Notes: a model not told the origin generated them from the letters alone. A DNA stretch of 64,000 nt from Reclinomonas americana ATCC 50394 (GCA_048213135.1 PS015009.1:372001-436000); one strand, 5' to 3'; positions 26,276 through 36,380 are shown, counted from the stretch's first letter. A program made the numbers and translations.

Positions 26276-27388
26276 ATGAGTAAAAAAGGTAAAGTATTAA
26301 TGGCCATGAGCGGCGGTATCGACAGTACCGTGGCTGCCCTCATGCTCCATAAAGAGGGGTATGAAGTGGTGGGCATTACCATGAAGACCTGGGATTATGC
26401 GGCGAGTGTTGGCACCACGGGTAAAAAAGAGACCGGCTGCTGCAACCTCGACAGTTTCAACGATGCCCGCCAGGCGGCTGTGCAGCACGGCTTTCCTCAT
26501 TTTATACTGGACATACGTGACGAATTCGGCGATTTTGTGATCGATAATTTTATTGAGGAATATATTGCCGGCCGTACGCCCAACCCCTGCGTGATGTGCA
26601 ATACCCACATCAAATGGCGGGCACTGCTGAAAAGGGCCGATGCCCTGGGTTGCGACTTCATTGCGACCGGTCACTATGCACAGGTGCTGCAACACAGCAA
26701 CGGCAGGTACTTCATCCGCAAAGGACTGGACGAGAACAAAGACCAGAGCTATGCGCTGTGGGGACTGCAGCAGGACCTGCTGAGCCGTACATTGCTGCCA
26801 CTGGGTACTTATCATAAAACACAGATACGCCAGATGGCGCATGATTTCGGTTATCCTGAACTGGCCAAAAAGAACGAAAGTTATGAGATCTGTTTTGTGC
26901 CTGACAATGACTACCGCGGTTTCCTGAAACGCAAGGTGGAAGGACTGGAAGAGAAAGTGAACGGAGGCAATTTCGTGGACCGGGAAGGCAATATACTCGG
27001 TAAGCACAAAGGTTATCCTTTTTATACAGTTGGACAACGCAAGGGGCTGGATATAGCCCTGGGCAAACCCGCATTTGTGACCGAAATACAGCCGGAAACC
27101 AACACCGTGGTGCTGGGTGACGAAAATGACCTGAACCGCCGGGAAATGAAAGTAACCGGGCTGAACTGGATGAAATACAACGGGGTAACCGATGGCATGG
27201 AAGCCGTTACCAAGATCAGGTACAAGGATAAAGGCGCCCTTTCCAACCTGTACACATACGAAAACGGCATTAACGTACGTTTTTATGGCGATGTAAAAGG
27301 TATTGCCCCGGGGCAAAGTGCTGTTTTTTATGAAGGCGACGACGTGATCGGCGGTGGTATCATACAAAGAAGCGAGCCCCTGTTTTAA
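26276..27388 (+). CDS. mnmA: tRNA-specific 2-thiouridylase MnmA
   Basis: 370 residues. Adds sulfur to U34 of tRNA(Lys/Glu/Gln) using ATP and a sulfur relay. The PP-loop SGGIDS is at residues 12-17. The catalytic cysteine pair is Cys105 (TPNPCVMCN) and Cys206 (YEICFVPDNDYRGFL). The C-terminal beta-barrel follows (VGQRKGLDIALGKPAFVTEI). An extra CC pair at 55-56 (TGCCNLDSFNDAR) is usual in this branch. Confidence 0.96.
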   Translation: MSKKGKVLMAMSGGIDSTVAALMLHKEGYEVVGITMKTWDYAASVGTTGKKETGCCNLDSFNDARQAAVQHGFPHFILDIRDEFGDFVIDNFIEEYIAGRTPNPCVMCNTHIKWRALLKRADALGCDFIATGHYAQVLQHSNGRYFIRKGLDENKDQSYALWGLQQDLLSRTLLPLGTYHKTQIRQMAHDFGYPELAKKNESYEICFVPDNDYRGFLKRKVEGLEEKVNGGNFVDREGNILGKHKGYPFYTVGQRKGLDIALGKPAFVTEIQPETNTVVLGDENDLNRREMKVTGLNWMKYNGVTDGMEAVTKIRYKDKGALSNLYTYENGINVRFYGDVKGIAPGQSAVFYEGDDVIGGGIIQRSEPLF

Positions 27389-27464
27389 CCGGGAAAAGTA
27401 CATTTAACCGGTTATGGGGCAGCAGATAAGGCTTTTTTTGCATCTATATCGTAACTTGTGTTTT

Positions 27465-28211
27465 ATGAGAAAACAATTATTGCTGGTAATGATCACTGCA
27501 ACTGTCGTGCTGTTCTCCTGTACTAAAGACAATGAAGAACTCCAGACAACCCCTGTAAGCGAATATTACCCGCTGGAAGTAGGCAAATACATTACCTACC
27601 AGCTCGATTCCCTGCGTTATATCAACTTCGGCACCAAAGATACTACCATTACCTACCAGGTAAAACTGGTGGTGGATGGACAAACGACCGACGCACTGGG
27701 CAGGCCGGCTTACCGCATCATCCGTTATATCCGGAAAAATCCGGCGCAACCCTGGAACCCTGATAATACTTTTATGGCAGTACCTACCGATTTCGCCGTT
27801 GAGTTCATCGAAAACAACCTGCGATACCTGAAACTGAAAGCACCGGTACGCAATGGTTTTTCCTGGAAAGGCAACAGTTATATAGACGCCTATTCACTTA
27901 ACTCTGACCTGAAATACCTGGCCGACTGGGATTATACTTACGACAGCGTGGATGCAAAAATTACTGTAGGAGCCCTTAGCCTTGACAGTACCTTAAAAGT
28001 AGCACAGCGGGATGAAGTGATCGGCGCGCCGGGTGTACCTACCGCTTACAGCGAGATCAACGTAGGTGTTGAAAAATATGCCAAACACATTGGCTTAGTA
28101 TACCGCAGGTTCCTGCACCAGGAATACCAGCCCCCCACGACTCCTGGGGGCAGCGGCAAATACTCCGACTTCAGTTATGGGGTTACGATGACGATGATAG
28201 ATCATAATTAA
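27465..28211 (+). CDS. Lipoprotein of unknown function
   Basis: 248 residues from ATG 27465, which gives a lipoprotein signal (MRKQLLLVMITATVVLFSC, Cys19). The upstream start at 27414 would bury it. The mature protein is beta-rich, with SEYYPLEVGKYITYQLDSL, a pattern seen in Bacteroidota lipoproteins of unknown role. It follows mnmA by 76 bases and ends before a strong terminator. Confidence 0.75.
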   Translation: MRKQLLLVMITATVVLFSCTKDNEELQTTPVSEYYPLEVGKYITYQLDSLRYINFGTKDTTITYQVKLVVDGQTTDALGRPAYRIIRYIRKNPAQPWNPDNTFMAVPTDFAVEFIENNLRYLKLKAPVRNGFSWKGNSYIDAYSLNSDLKYLADWDYTYDSVDAKITVGALSLDSTLKVAQRDEVIGAPGVPTAYSEINVGVEKYAKHIGLVYRRFLHQEYQPPTTPGGSGKYSDFSYGVTMTMIDHN

Positions 28212-28232
28212 TTTAAATCATCAAATAGCAAT

Positions 28233-28263
28233 AAAAAGCCTTCATAATTGATGAAGGCTTTTT
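28233..28263. terminator. Bidirectional terminator
   Basis: AAAAAGCCTTCAT pairs with ATGAAGGCTTTTT around AATTG. It lies between the lipoprotein and the convergent DinB gene. Confidence 0.85.
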
Positions 28264-28316
28264 ATATAAACAGAAGTTTTGAAAATATTCTATAATCAAT
28301 CTTACATATTCAATCC

Positions 28317-28811
28317 TCACTTCGCCGTCCTGCTGAACTCAATAAAATCCGTTGAAGGAATATTATTCACTCCCACCTGGTGAAGCAGAGTTACCAATTG
28401 TCCGCGATGGTACGTACCATGATTGAAGATGTGCAGCAACACCTGGTACAACGGTTGTTTGAATTGCTCTTTCTTCAGGTTCCGGTAAGCAAACACATGC
28501 TCCAGTTGCGGCAATCTTGATTCATCGATCCATGCCCGCCACTGAGCAGACTGGGCATTGATGCCGGTCACCAGCTCCGCGAAATTTCCTTTAAAATTTT
28601 CGGAAGGACGGACAATATGCTCCGCCAGGCGGAAACGCTGCCACCAGATGGCTTCCGCGTCCCACATGTGCAGTATAGTACGGAACAGCGAAGGAAAACT
28701 ACTCGCCACATGCTGGTTCACCTGGTCTTCGCTGAGTTGTGCGATACAGTTGAACAAACGATTATTGGCCCAGATATTATAAGCGGCCAGCTGTTGTAAT
28801 TGCTCCTTCAT
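28317..28811 (-). CDS. DinB/YfiT-family four-helix metal-binding protein
   Basis: 164 residues. DinB fold with the usual three-His metal site: His in RTILHMWDAEAIWWQRF and two in HIFNHGTYHRGQLVTLLHQVG. N-terminal LAAYNIWANNRLF is characteristic. DinB proteins include thiol-dependent transferases, but most, like this one, have no assigned reaction. Confidence 0.85.
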   Translation of the reverse strand: MKEQLQQLAAYNIWANNRLFNCIAQLSEDQVNQHVASSFPSLFRTILHMWDAEAIWWQRFRLAEHIVRPSENFKGNFAELVTGINAQSAQWRAWIDESRLPQLEHVFAYRNLKKEQFKQPLYQVLLHIFNHGTYHRGQLVTLLHQVGVNNIPSTDFIEFSRTAK

Positions 28812-28932
28812 GGTTCCTCTTTTTTAAGTCAATGTAAAATTAGAGGATTGTCAGCAATGGACAAGAGGGTGCGGGATGTGGGATATAGATACAGGGCATG
28901 TGATACGGAATAGTACACCCCGAAAGTCATCC

Positions 28933-28966
28933 GCAATTCGTAATTTGTCATTCGTAATTCTAATTG
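28933..28966. repeat. AT-rich intergenic repeat upstream of the GNAT gene
   Basis: Units GCAATTCGTAATT, GTCATTCGTAATTC; ends 4 bases before the ATG at 28970. The same gap (28862-28915) has degenerate GGGATGTGGGATA/GATAC units like those at 4535-4590. Confidence 0.5.
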
Positions 28967-28969
28967 ATC

Positions 28970-29440
28970 ATGATCACAATAAGAAAAGCCATAAAAGAAG
29001 ACTGCCCGCGTATGATGGAACTCATCCATGAGCTGGCGGTATATGAAAAAGAACCCGATGCCGTAACCGTAACTTTCGACCACTTTGTTGATAGCGGTTT
29101 TGGCCCCAACCCCGTGTGGCAGGCCTGGGTAGCCGAACGCACTGACCCCGCGGGAACAGAAGCCTCCCGCGTGGAAGGATTCGCCCTTTGTTATATCCGG
29201 TACAGTACCTGGAAAGGACAACGGTTATACCTGGAAGACTTCCTGGTTTCGGAAGCTTGCCGCGGACAAGGCATTGGCAAATTATTGTTTGACCGGCTGA
29301 TAGAAGAATGCAAAGAGAAGCAATACAGCGGCATGGTATGGCAGGTCCTCGACTGGAATGAACCGGCGATCAATTTTTACAGAAAGTATGAAGATGTTCA
29401 GATCGATAAGGGGTGGCTGAATTGCTATATTAACTTCTGA
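28970..29440 (+). CDS. GNAT-family N-acetyltransferase (SSAT/polyamine-acetyltransferase-like)
   Basis: 156 residues from ATG 28970 (a TTG at 28964 is less likely). The acetyl-CoA loop is SEACRGQGIGKLLFDRL. EGFALCYIRYSTWKGQRLYLEDFLV and NEPAINFYRKY match the diamine/spermidine acetyltransferase subgroup. The substrate (polyamine, diamine or thialysine) is inferred from the subgroup only. Confidence 0.88.
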   Translation: MITIRKAIKEDCPRMMELIHELAVYEKEPDAVTVTFDHFVDSGFGPNPVWQAWVAERTDPAGTEASRVEGFALCYIRYSTWKGQRLYLEDFLVSEACRGQGIGKLLFDRLIEECKEKQYSGMVWQVLDWNEPAINFYRKYEDVQIDKGWLNCYINF

Positions 29441-29525
29441 CAGAAAGGTTTGACAACTTAGCTTTTTTTACTATTTTACTTCTGATAGCCGGCCGGTACA
29501 TCATTATTCACTTTAATCGCCTGGA

Positions 29526-31310
29526 ATGAATAAATTTTACCCTGCCATTTTTCTTATTGCCACAGTTGTTTTCCTTTCCCTGTTTGTTCCGGGTTGCCGG
29601 AAAAACGATAGCGGAAGTGACGGCATCAGCCCCGCTCCTCCTGACTTATCCACCAAAATCAATTCTTCCGTAAGCGGGTTTGTTACCGATGAGAACGACG
29701 CGGCCGTAAGCGGGGCAACAGTAACCATAGGAAACACCACCCTGCTCACAGACAAGTATGGTTATTTTGAAGTGAATAATGTACAGGTAGTGAAAGAGGC
29801 CGCCACGGTAGCTGTTACCAGGAACGGTTATTTCAAAGCTGTTAAAACCTATATTGCCCGGGAAGGTAAAAAAACTTTCTTCAGGATAAAACTGATTCCT
29901 AAGACCATTGCCGGATCATTTGCATCAGGTACAGGTGGTGCCGTTACGCTGTCAAACGGTTTACGCGTAAGCCTCCCGGCAAACGCGGTTGTGAACCAGG
30001 CCACAAATGCAGCCTATTCCGGCACGGTGAATGTGGCGGCTTACTGGCTCGATCCCACCGCCAGCGATCTTGCCGCTATCATGCCCGGCGACCTGCGTGG
30101 CACCAATACCGATGGTAATGTTCAGGTACTCACTACCTATGGCATGGTGGCTGTTCAGCTGACGGGTGCAGGCGGAGAAGCATTACAGGTAGCTGCCGGG
30201 AAAAAAGCTACCTTATCAATGCCTATACCTTCCTCGATCATATCGAATGCGCCGGCCAGTATCCCGCTGTGGTATTTTGATGAAACGAATGGTTTATGGA
30301 AAGAAGAAGGAACAGCAACAAAAACGGGTAACAGCTATGTAGGTGATGTCAGCCATTTTTCTTTCTGGAACTGCGATGTGCCGGCGAATCTCGTACAGTT
30401 TGACTGTACCGTGGTTACTGCCAATGGCCAGCCCGTGCCCAACGCATTTGTGAAGATACATGTGCAGAACAATCCCGCCAGCACAGGTTATGGATATACG
30501 AACGCTTCCGGCTATGTGAACGGCGCCGTACCTGCCAATGCCCAGCTGGTGCTGGAAATATACGGCAACGCCGCTTGCGCAACACCCGCCTATTCCCAAA
30601 CCTTTACCACCGGTACTGCGAATATATCGCTGGGTAATATTGTTATTTCAACCGCCACCTCGCTGGCCACGATTTCAGGAAAAGTGCTGGACTGCGGCAA
30701 CAACCCGGTAAGCAACGGTTATATTGTAATGCGGAGTAACAACAGTTACACCCGTACGGCACTGAGCAGTACCGGTACATATAACCTGAATATATTGTTG
30801 TGCGGAAGTCCCGGCAGCAGCACGGTTACCCTCAGCGGTGAAGATGCCGCCAATAACCAGCAAAGTCTGCTTACCAATTATACCATCAATCCCGGCAACA
30901 ACAGCATCCCCGACATACAGGCCTGCGGAACCAGTCTTATCGAATTTTTTGATTATTCCATCAATGGCACCAGTTATCATTCAGGCCTTCCTGCCGATTC
31001 TGTTTTTCAAGTACTGCAGGTGAATGGCACTAACCTGATTATAGGCGCCAAAAAACCAATTTCCAATATAGTTGAAGCAGACGTTATGATGAATAATACC
31101 GGTATAACACTGGGGAGCACACAACCCGCTATAAACTTCCACACCGACAAATTGCCATTGGGTACTTTACTCACTTCATCAACCGGCGTTACCATCACGG
31201 AATATGGCAGTATCGGCGAATTCATGAGCGGCTACACATCCGGCACGCTGACATATAACGGAACCTCTTACAGTATGACCTGCTCCTTCAGGGTGCGGCG
31301 GAGGCTCTGA
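29526..31310 (+). CDS. Large lipoprotein with carboxypeptidase-regulatory-like domain
   Basis: 594 residues. Lipoprotein signal MNKFYPAIFLIATVVFLSLF then VPGC (Cys24). Residues 48-120 form a CarboxypepD_reg domain (SSVSGFVTDENDAAVSGATVTIGN). A second such module may lie near residue 380 (TISGKVLDCGNNPVSNGYIVM). The remainder is beta-rich and Thr/Asn/Gly-rich, suggesting a surface or periplasmic scaffold. No enzymatic motif is visible. Confidence 0.75.
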   Translation: MNKFYPAIFLIATVVFLSLFVPGCRKNDSGSDGISPAPPDLSTKINSSVSGFVTDENDAAVSGATVTIGNTTLLTDKYGYFEVNNVQVVKEAATVAVTRNGYFKAVKTYIAREGKKTFFRIKLIPKTIAGSFASGTGGAVTLSNGLRVSLPANAVVNQATNAAYSGTVNVAAYWLDPTASDLAAIMPGDLRGTNTDGNVQVLTTYGMVAVQLTGAGGEALQVAAGKKATLSMPIPSSIISNAPASIPLWYFDETNGLWKEEGTATKTGNSYVGDVSHFSFWNCDVPANLVQFDCTVVTANGQPVPNAFVKIHVQNNPASTGYGYTNASGYVNGAVPANAQLVLEIYGNAACATPAYSQTFTTGTANISLGNIVISTATSLATISGKVLDCGNNPVSNGYIVMRSNNSYTRTALSSTGTYNLNILLCGSPGSSTVTLSGEDAANNQQSLLTNYTINPGNNSIPDIQACGTSLIEFFDYSINGTSYHSGLPADSVFQVLQVNGTNLIIGAKKPISNIVEADVMMNNTGITLGSTQPAINFHTDKLPLGTLLTSSTGVTITEYGSIGEFMSGYTSGTLTYNGTSYSMTCSFRVRRRL

Positions 31311-31376
31311 TAAAAAAATAACCATACCGCCATTGTAAAAGCTGCAGGTTCGCCTTTCCATTTGAGGTTTTGCCCG

Positions 31377-31384
31377 TAATTTTG
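31377..31384 (+). promoter_or_regulatory. Candidate -7 box upstream of the first icd
   Basis: TAATTTTG fits TAnnTTTG, 88 bases before the ATG at 31473. Confidence 0.4.
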
Positions 31385-31472
31385 CCCCGCCTAACAGGGC
31401 GATACTGTACAAGAGTGCGACGCCGATGCGGCTGAATAATGGCCCGCGGCCCGGCTCAAAAAATATTACACC

Positions 31473-32783
31473 ATGGCAGAAAAGATCAGCATGGGTGCCG
31501 GCGGACAGCTGAATGTACCCAACCATCCCATCATCCCTTTCATTGAAGGCGACGGCATTGGCCCCGAGATATGGAAAGTGGCGTCCAAAGTTTTTGACAC
31601 CGCCGTGGAGAAAGCCTATGGCGGATCCCGTAAAATTGAATGGAAAGAGATACTGGCAGGTGAAAAAGCATTCAAACAAACCGGAGAATGGCTGCCAGCG
31701 GATACCCTGCAGGCGGCGAAGGATTACCTGGTGTCGATCAAAGGTCCGCTGACCACCCCTATCGGTGGCGGTATCCGTTCGCTGAACGTAGCCATGCGCC
31801 AGGATCTTGACCTGTTTGCCTGCGTTCGCCCCGTGAAATGGTTCAAAGGCGTTCCTTCACCCGTGGTACACCCGCAGGATGTGGATATGGTGATCTTCCG
31901 TGAGAATACTGAAGATATTTATGCCGGTATTGAGTGGAAAGCCGGTTCCCCCGAAGCTCAGAAATTTGAGAAATTCCTCATTGAAGAAATGGGTGTGAAA
32001 AGTATCCGCTTCCCCGGCGATTCCGGTTATGGTGTAAAACCCGTTTCCGGGCAGGGTACCAAAAGGCTGGTGCGTGCCGCCATCAGTTACGCGCTGGAAC
32101 ATAACCTGCCTTCCGTAACGCTGGTGCATAAAGGCAATATCATGAAATACACCGAAGGCGCCTTTAAAGCCTGGGGTTATGAAGTGGCCCGCCAGGAGTA
32201 TGGCGACAAAACCTTTACCTGGGACGAATGGGACCAGTTGAAGAAAGAACACGGCGAAGCCCATGCCAATGAAGTACAACGCAAGGCACTGAGTGAGGGC
32301 AAGCTGCTGGTGAAAGATATTATCGCCGATAACTTCCTGCAGCAGATACTGATTGCCCCGAAAGATTTTTCTGTAGTAGCTACCCTCAATCTTAATGGTG
32401 ACTATATCTCCGACGCCCTTGCGGCTGAAGTAGGCGGTATCGGTATCGCTCCGGGTGCCAATATCAACTACAAAACCGGTTATGCCGTATTTGAGGCCAC
32501 GCATGGTACAGCCCCAAAATTTGCAGGTACCGACAGCATGAACCCCTCCTCTGTAATCCTGAGCGGTTGTATGCTTTTGGAATATATCGGCTGGAAGGAA
32601 GCCGCTGAGCTGATCACCACTGCATTGCAGGCCACCATCATGCGCAAGACCGTAACCATCGACTTTTATAACCTGATGACCGGCGCCCAGCTGCTGAAGA
32701 CTAGCGAGTTCGGTAACGAGATCATTGTGAATATGGGTGTGGTGACGGGAGACGGGCAGTTAAAGAAGAGTTCGAGCCTTTAA
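31473..32783 (+). CDS. icd: Isocitrate dehydrogenase, prokaryotic (type I, Icd) subfamily
   Basis: 436 residues. Oxidatively decarboxylates isocitrate to 2-oxoglutarate in the TCA cycle. [12 protein letters not shown] at the start, [13 protein letters not shown] (the isocitrate-binding Ser that AceK phosphorylates in E. coli), [11 protein letters not shown] and [16 protein letters not shown] identify the E. coli-type enzyme. The cofactor site is unusual: Lys344 of E. coli is kept, but Tyr345, Tyr391 and Arg395 align with Phe, Ile and Asn ([15 protein letters not shown]). NADP specificity is therefore uncertain. A eukaryotic-type IDH gene follows directly. Confidence 0.95.
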   Translation: MAEKISMGAGGQLNVPNHPIIPFIEGDGIGPEIWKVASKVFDTAVEKAYGGSRKIEWKEILAGEKAFKQTGEWLPADTLQAAKDYLVSIKGPLTTPIGGGIRSLNVAMRQDLDLFACVRPVKWFKGVPSPVVHPQDVDMVIFRENTEDIYAGIEWKAGSPEAQKFEKFLIEEMGVKSIRFPGDSGYGVKPVSGQGTKRLVRAAISYALEHNLPSVTLVHKGNIMKYTEGAFKAWGYEVARQEYGDKTFTWDEWDQLKKEHGEAHANEVQRKALSEGKLLVKDIIADNFLQQILIAPKDFSVVATLNLNGDYISDALAAEVGGIGIAPGANINYKTGYAVFEATHGTAPKFAGTDSMNPSSVILSGCMLLEYIGWKEAAELITTALQATIMRKTVTIDFYNLMTGAQLLKTSEFGNEIIVNMGVVTGDGQLKKSSSL

Positions 32784-32815
32784 TTAGTAATTACTAATTA
32801 ATAATTACTAATTAC
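32781..32815. repeat. AT-rich intergenic repeat between the two isocitrate dehydrogenase genes
   Basis: TAATTAGTAATTACTAATTA-type units filling the 55-base gap and starting at the icd stop codon (32781-32783). Confidence 0.55.
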
Positions 32816-32820
32816 TTTTG
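32813..32820 (+). promoter_or_regulatory. Candidate -7 box of the second isocitrate dehydrogenase
   Basis: TACTTTTG fits TAnnTTTG, 18 bases before ATG 32839; its first bases are part of the AT-rich repeat. Confidence 0.45.
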
Positions 32821-32838
32821 CCCTCTAAAATCAGATTC

Positions 32839-34071
32839 ATGAGCAAAATACAAGTAGCCAATCCCGTTGTGGAACTTGATGGCGATGAGATGACCCGCAT
32901 CATCTGGAAATTTATTAAAGACAAACTGATCCTCCCTTACCTGGAGGTTCCCATTCAATATTTTGACCTGGGTATGGAGCACCGCGATGCCACCAACGAC
33001 CAGGTGACCATTGATGCCGCCAACGCGATTAAAGCCTGCGGTGTGGGTATCAAATGTGCGACCATCACCCCCGATGAGGCCCGCGTAAAAGAATTCAACC
33101 TGAAACAAATGTGGAAGTCGCCCAACGGCACCATCCGCAACATCCTCGACGGTACCGTATTCCGCGAACCCATCGTGATGCAGAACGTACCCCGCCTGGT
33201 GACCAACTGGACAGCGCCTATCATCGTTGGCCGTCACGCTTTTGGCGACCAGTACCGCGCTACAGATACCGTGATCAAAGGAAAAGGCAAACTGACCATG
33301 ACCTTCACACCCGAAGGTGGTGGCGAACCACAGGTTTTTGAAGTGTTCAACTTTAAAGGCGACGGCGTGGCAATGACCATGTACAATACCGATGAAAGCA
33401 TTTACGGTTTTGCCCGCAGCTGTTTCAATATGGCGCTGAGCAAAAAATGGCCGCTGTACCTGTCTACCAAAAATACCATCCTCAAAAAATACGACGGACG
33501 TTTCAAAGATATTTTTGAAGAAGTATACCAGAACGAATTCAAAACACAGTTCGACGCAGCCGGTATCGTTTATGAGCACCGCCTGATCGATGATATGGTA
33601 GCCAGCGCGCTGAAATGGAACGGTAACTTTGTATGGGCCTGTAAGAACTACGACGGCGACGTACAGAGTGACACAGTTGCACAGGGCTTCGGTTCCCTGG
33701 GCCTGATGACCTCCGTACTGGTAACGCCCGATGGCACCACCATGGAAGCCGAAGCCGCCCACGGTACCGTAACACGCCACTACCGCGATCACCAGGCTGG
33801 CAAACCCACTTCTACCAACCCCATCGCTTCTATCTTCGCATGGACAAGGGGCCTGGCCTTCCGCGGCAAGCTGGACAACAACCAGCCACTGATCGACTTC
33901 TGCAACGCGCTGGAAGCCGTTTGTATCGAGACCGTAGAAAGCGGTAAAATGACCAAGGACCTCGCCGTTTGTATCCATGGCAACAAGGTGAACCACGGTG
34001 AACACTACCTGTACACCGAAGAGTTCCTCGATGCTATTGATACCAACCTGAAACAAAAAATGGGCCTGTAA
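32839..34071 (+). CDS. NADP-dependent isocitrate dehydrogenase, eukaryotic-type (type II)
   Basis: 410 residues. Closely matches the homodimeric NADP-IDH family of eukaryotic cytosol and mitochondria: [64 protein letters not shown] and [23 protein letters not shown]. The NADP 2'-phosphate residues Arg-His in [10 protein letters not shown] are present, so NADP use is well supported. ATG 32839 gives the family start (MSKIQ); an upstream in-frame start at 32818 lies inside the promoter. It shares fold but little sequence with the icd gene before it. Confidence 0.95.
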   Translation: MSKIQVANPVVELDGDEMTRIIWKFIKDKLILPYLEVPIQYFDLGMEHRDATNDQVTIDAANAIKACGVGIKCATITPDEARVKEFNLKQMWKSPNGTIRNILDGTVFREPIVMQNVPRLVTNWTAPIIVGRHAFGDQYRATDTVIKGKGKLTMTFTPEGGGEPQVFEVFNFKGDGVAMTMYNTDESIYGFARSCFNMALSKKWPLYLSTKNTILKKYDGRFKDIFEEVYQNEFKTQFDAAGIVYEHRLIDDMVASALKWNGNFVWACKNYDGDVQSDTVAQGFGSLGLMTSVLVTPDGTTMEAEAAHGTVTRHYRDHQAGKPTSTNPIASIFAWTRGLAFRGKLDNNQPLIDFCNALEAVCIETVESGKMTKDLAVCIHGNKVNHGEHYLYTEEFLDAIDTNLKQKMGL

Positions 34072-34089
34072 TACCGGCCTGATCATATG

Positions 34090-34126
34090 TAAAAAGCGTT
34101 TCCCTAAACAGGAAGCGCTTTTTACT
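34090..34126 (+). terminator. Intrinsic terminator after the second isocitrate dehydrogenase
   Basis: AAAAAGCGTTTCC pairs with GGAAGCGCTTTTT around CTAAACA, 19 bases after the stop. Confidence 0.85.
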
Positions 34127-34171
34127 TTTTAATTTTGATTTTTGTTCCCATCTTTAACCCAAAAACCAAAT

Positions 34172-35047
34172 ATGAAAAGAATACTTTCCTTTTTTGCGAT
34201 GGTAGCGCTGCTGGCCGGTTTTGCTGCCTGTAATACCGGCGGGGCGGGCTCAGGTTCGGGCGAAGCCTATACCATTAAAATGCGGCTCAACAAAGGCGAC
34301 CAGTTCAACAACAACATTAAAATGAACACGGAGATAACAGCCGCCGTAATGACCATGAAAATGAACATGGCCTTCGATACCAAATTCGATGTACTGGAAT
34401 CCACCGATACCGGTAAAGTATTGCAGCTTACCTATACCAAGGCTGAAGCCCACATGGACATGGGTTCTATTGGTTCTATCGGGAATGCCGCTGACAGCAT
34501 CCTGCAGAATACGTATAAAAAAATGGTGGGCAAATCCATCCGCATGACACTCACTCCCGATTATAAGATCAGCTCCGTTTCGGGTTTCGACAGCCTGATA
34601 ACAAACGATATGGCCGATGAAATGAGCAGGCAAACCGTGGAGAAAATGTTCTCCAAAGACCAGCTCAACAACACGTTTGGCATGTACTTCAACCTATATC
34701 CGAGTAAACCCGTTAAAGTGGGTGATACCTGGGAATCGGAAACCAACATGAGCCTGGCCGATATCAATATGAAAGTGAAAATAAAATACAAGCTCGCCAG
34801 CGTAAAGAACGGCGTTGCCGATATTGACGTTGATGGCGTTATTGATGGCTCCGGCTCTATGAACAAAGGAGGCAACAGCGTAAACATGAACATGTCGGGC
34901 ACACAGAAAGGCACCATGTCGGTAAACCTCAGCGACGGCTACCTTATTAATGGCGGTTATAAAATGGATGTGAAAGCGGATATGGAAATGATGGGCCAGA
35001 AAATACCGATGACCATGAAAGCGGACTATACCGTATCCGGTAAATAG
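34172..35047 (+). CDS. Lipoprotein with DUF6263-like beta domain
   Basis: 291 residues from ATG 34172. Lipoprotein signal MKRILSFFAMVALLAGFAAC (Cys20). A Gly/Ser spacer precedes a Met-rich domain (KMRLNKGDQFNNNIKMNTEI, VLQLTYTKAEAHMDM, PVKVGDTWESETNMSL, MMGQKIPMTMKADYTV) that resembles Bacteroidota DUF6263 proteins. No function is known. It is followed by the antiporter gene after 78 bases. Confidence 0.72.
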   Translation: MKRILSFFAMVALLAGFAACNTGGAGSGSGEAYTIKMRLNKGDQFNNNIKMNTEITAAVMTMKMNMAFDTKFDVLESTDTGKVLQLTYTKAEAHMDMGSIGSIGNAADSILQNTYKKMVGKSIRMTLTPDYKISSVSGFDSLITNDMADEMSRQTVEKMFSKDQLNNTFGMYFNLYPSKPVKVGDTWESETNMSLADINMKVKIKYKLASVKNGVADIDVDGVIDGSGSMNKGGNSVNMNMSGTQKGTMSVNLSDGYLINGGYKMDVKADMEMMGQKIPMTMKADYTVSGK

Positions 35048-35125
35048 ACACTAACGCAATCGCATATACGTAATTGAAATAAGCGGTCAGCATTTGACAT
35101 TCACAGAAAAGTTGTATATTGGAAT

Positions 35126-36340
35126 ATGACGACAGCCATCCTGATAACACTGTGCAGTCTACTGCTGATCGCTTATATTTTTGACATCACTTCGTCAAAA
35201 ACACGCATACCGCCAGTCATCCTGTTACTGGCATTAGGTTATGTGGTCCGGCAATTGTGTAATGCCTTCAGCATACAAATACCTGACCTCACTTCCCTTC
35301 TTCCCTTACTCGGCACCATAGGGCTAATACTGATTGTGCTGGAGGGTTCACTGGAATTGGAACTCAACCGGTCCAAACTGGGCATTATCCGAAAGTCCTT
35401 TATAGTAGCCCTGCTGCCCATGCTCGCACTAGCTTTCGGCCTGGCTTGGCTTTTTCACTATTTTGGTAATATCTCATTCCGCGACGCATTGACCAACGCC
35501 GTGCCGCTGAGCGTTATCAGCAGTGCCATTGCCATACCCAGTGTAAAATATCTTTCGCAATACGACAGAGAGTTCATCATTTATGAAAGCAGCCTGTCAG
35601 ATATTTTTGGCGTGATCTTTTTCAACTGTGTGGCACTGACAGTCAATAATCAAACACACAGCCCGGCAGAATCGGTAATGCAGGTACTGATAATGATAGC
35701 GGTATCGTTTATGGCTACCATTATCCTCGCTTTTTTGCTCAGCCGGATCGACCACCACATTAAGTTCGCACCAATCATATTACTGACGTTGCTGATCTAT
35801 GCCGTTTCAAAAGTGTACCATTTACCCGGGCTTATTTTCATTCTTATATTCGGCATCTTCCTGGGTAACCTCGATGAGCTGAAACGTTTTAAATGGATAA
35901 GGAAACTGAACCCCGATGAACTCAACAAGGAAGTACACAAATTCAGGGAACTCATTACAGAAGCCACCTTCCTTATCCGATCCGTTTTCTTCTTACTTTT
36001 CGGCTACCTTATCGAAACCCGTGAGATACTGGATACGGAAAGCCTGGCATTGTCGGTATCCATTGTTACCGCCATTTTCCTTATAAGAATAATACAATTC
36101 AAATTATCGGGTGTGAAGTTATTTCCAAAGGTTTTTGTGGCGCCCCGCGGTCTCATCACCATATTACTTTTCCTTTCCATTGTTCCCGCTCAAAGTGTTG
36201 ATTTTATCAATCGCTCCCTGCTGGTACAGGTCATCCTGCTCACCGCGCTGGTGATGATGTTCGGGCTGATGCTGTCGAAGAAAGAAGAAACCCCTGTTGA
36301 GATCGAAGAACGGAAGATAAAAGCCGATCTGAAAATTTGA
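35126..36340 (+). CDS. Cation:proton antiporter (CPA1/CPA2, Na+/H+ exchanger domain)
   Basis: 404 residues with about 12 hydrophobic helices; PF00999-type protein. IPPVILLLALGYVVRQL, LPLLGTIGLILIVLEGSLELEL, AVPLSVISSAIAIPSV and LSDIFGVIFFNCVAL (family aspartate) match the exchanger core. The family TrkA-N regulatory domain is absent; the C-terminus is a short charged tail. The ion specificity cannot be read from the sequence. Confidence 0.85.
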   Translation: MTTAILITLCSLLLIAYIFDITSSKTRIPPVILLLALGYVVRQLCNAFSIQIPDLTSLLPLLGTIGLILIVLEGSLELELNRSKLGIIRKSFIVALLPMLALAFGLAWLFHYFGNISFRDALTNAVPLSVISSAIAIPSVKYLSQYDREFIIYESSLSDIFGVIFFNCVALTVNNQTHSPAESVMQVLIMIAVSFMATIILAFLLSRIDHHIKFAPIILLTLLIYAVSKVYHLPGLIFILIFGIFLGNLDELKRFKWIRKLNPDELNKEVHKFRELITEATFLIRSVFFLLFGYLIETREILDTESLALSVSIVTAIFLIRIIQFKLSGVKLFPKVFVAPRGLITILLFLSIVPAQSVDFINRSLLVQVILLTALVMMFGLMLSKKEETPVEIEERKIKADLKI

Positions 36341-36380
36341 AGCCTGTAATGTAACAGGAACTCCAGGCAGTGAAACTCTT

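Noticed and set aside
32812-34086. Minus-strand frame of 424 residues opposite the eukaryotic-type IDH
   Set aside because: Shadow frame produced by the codon bias of the IDH gene.
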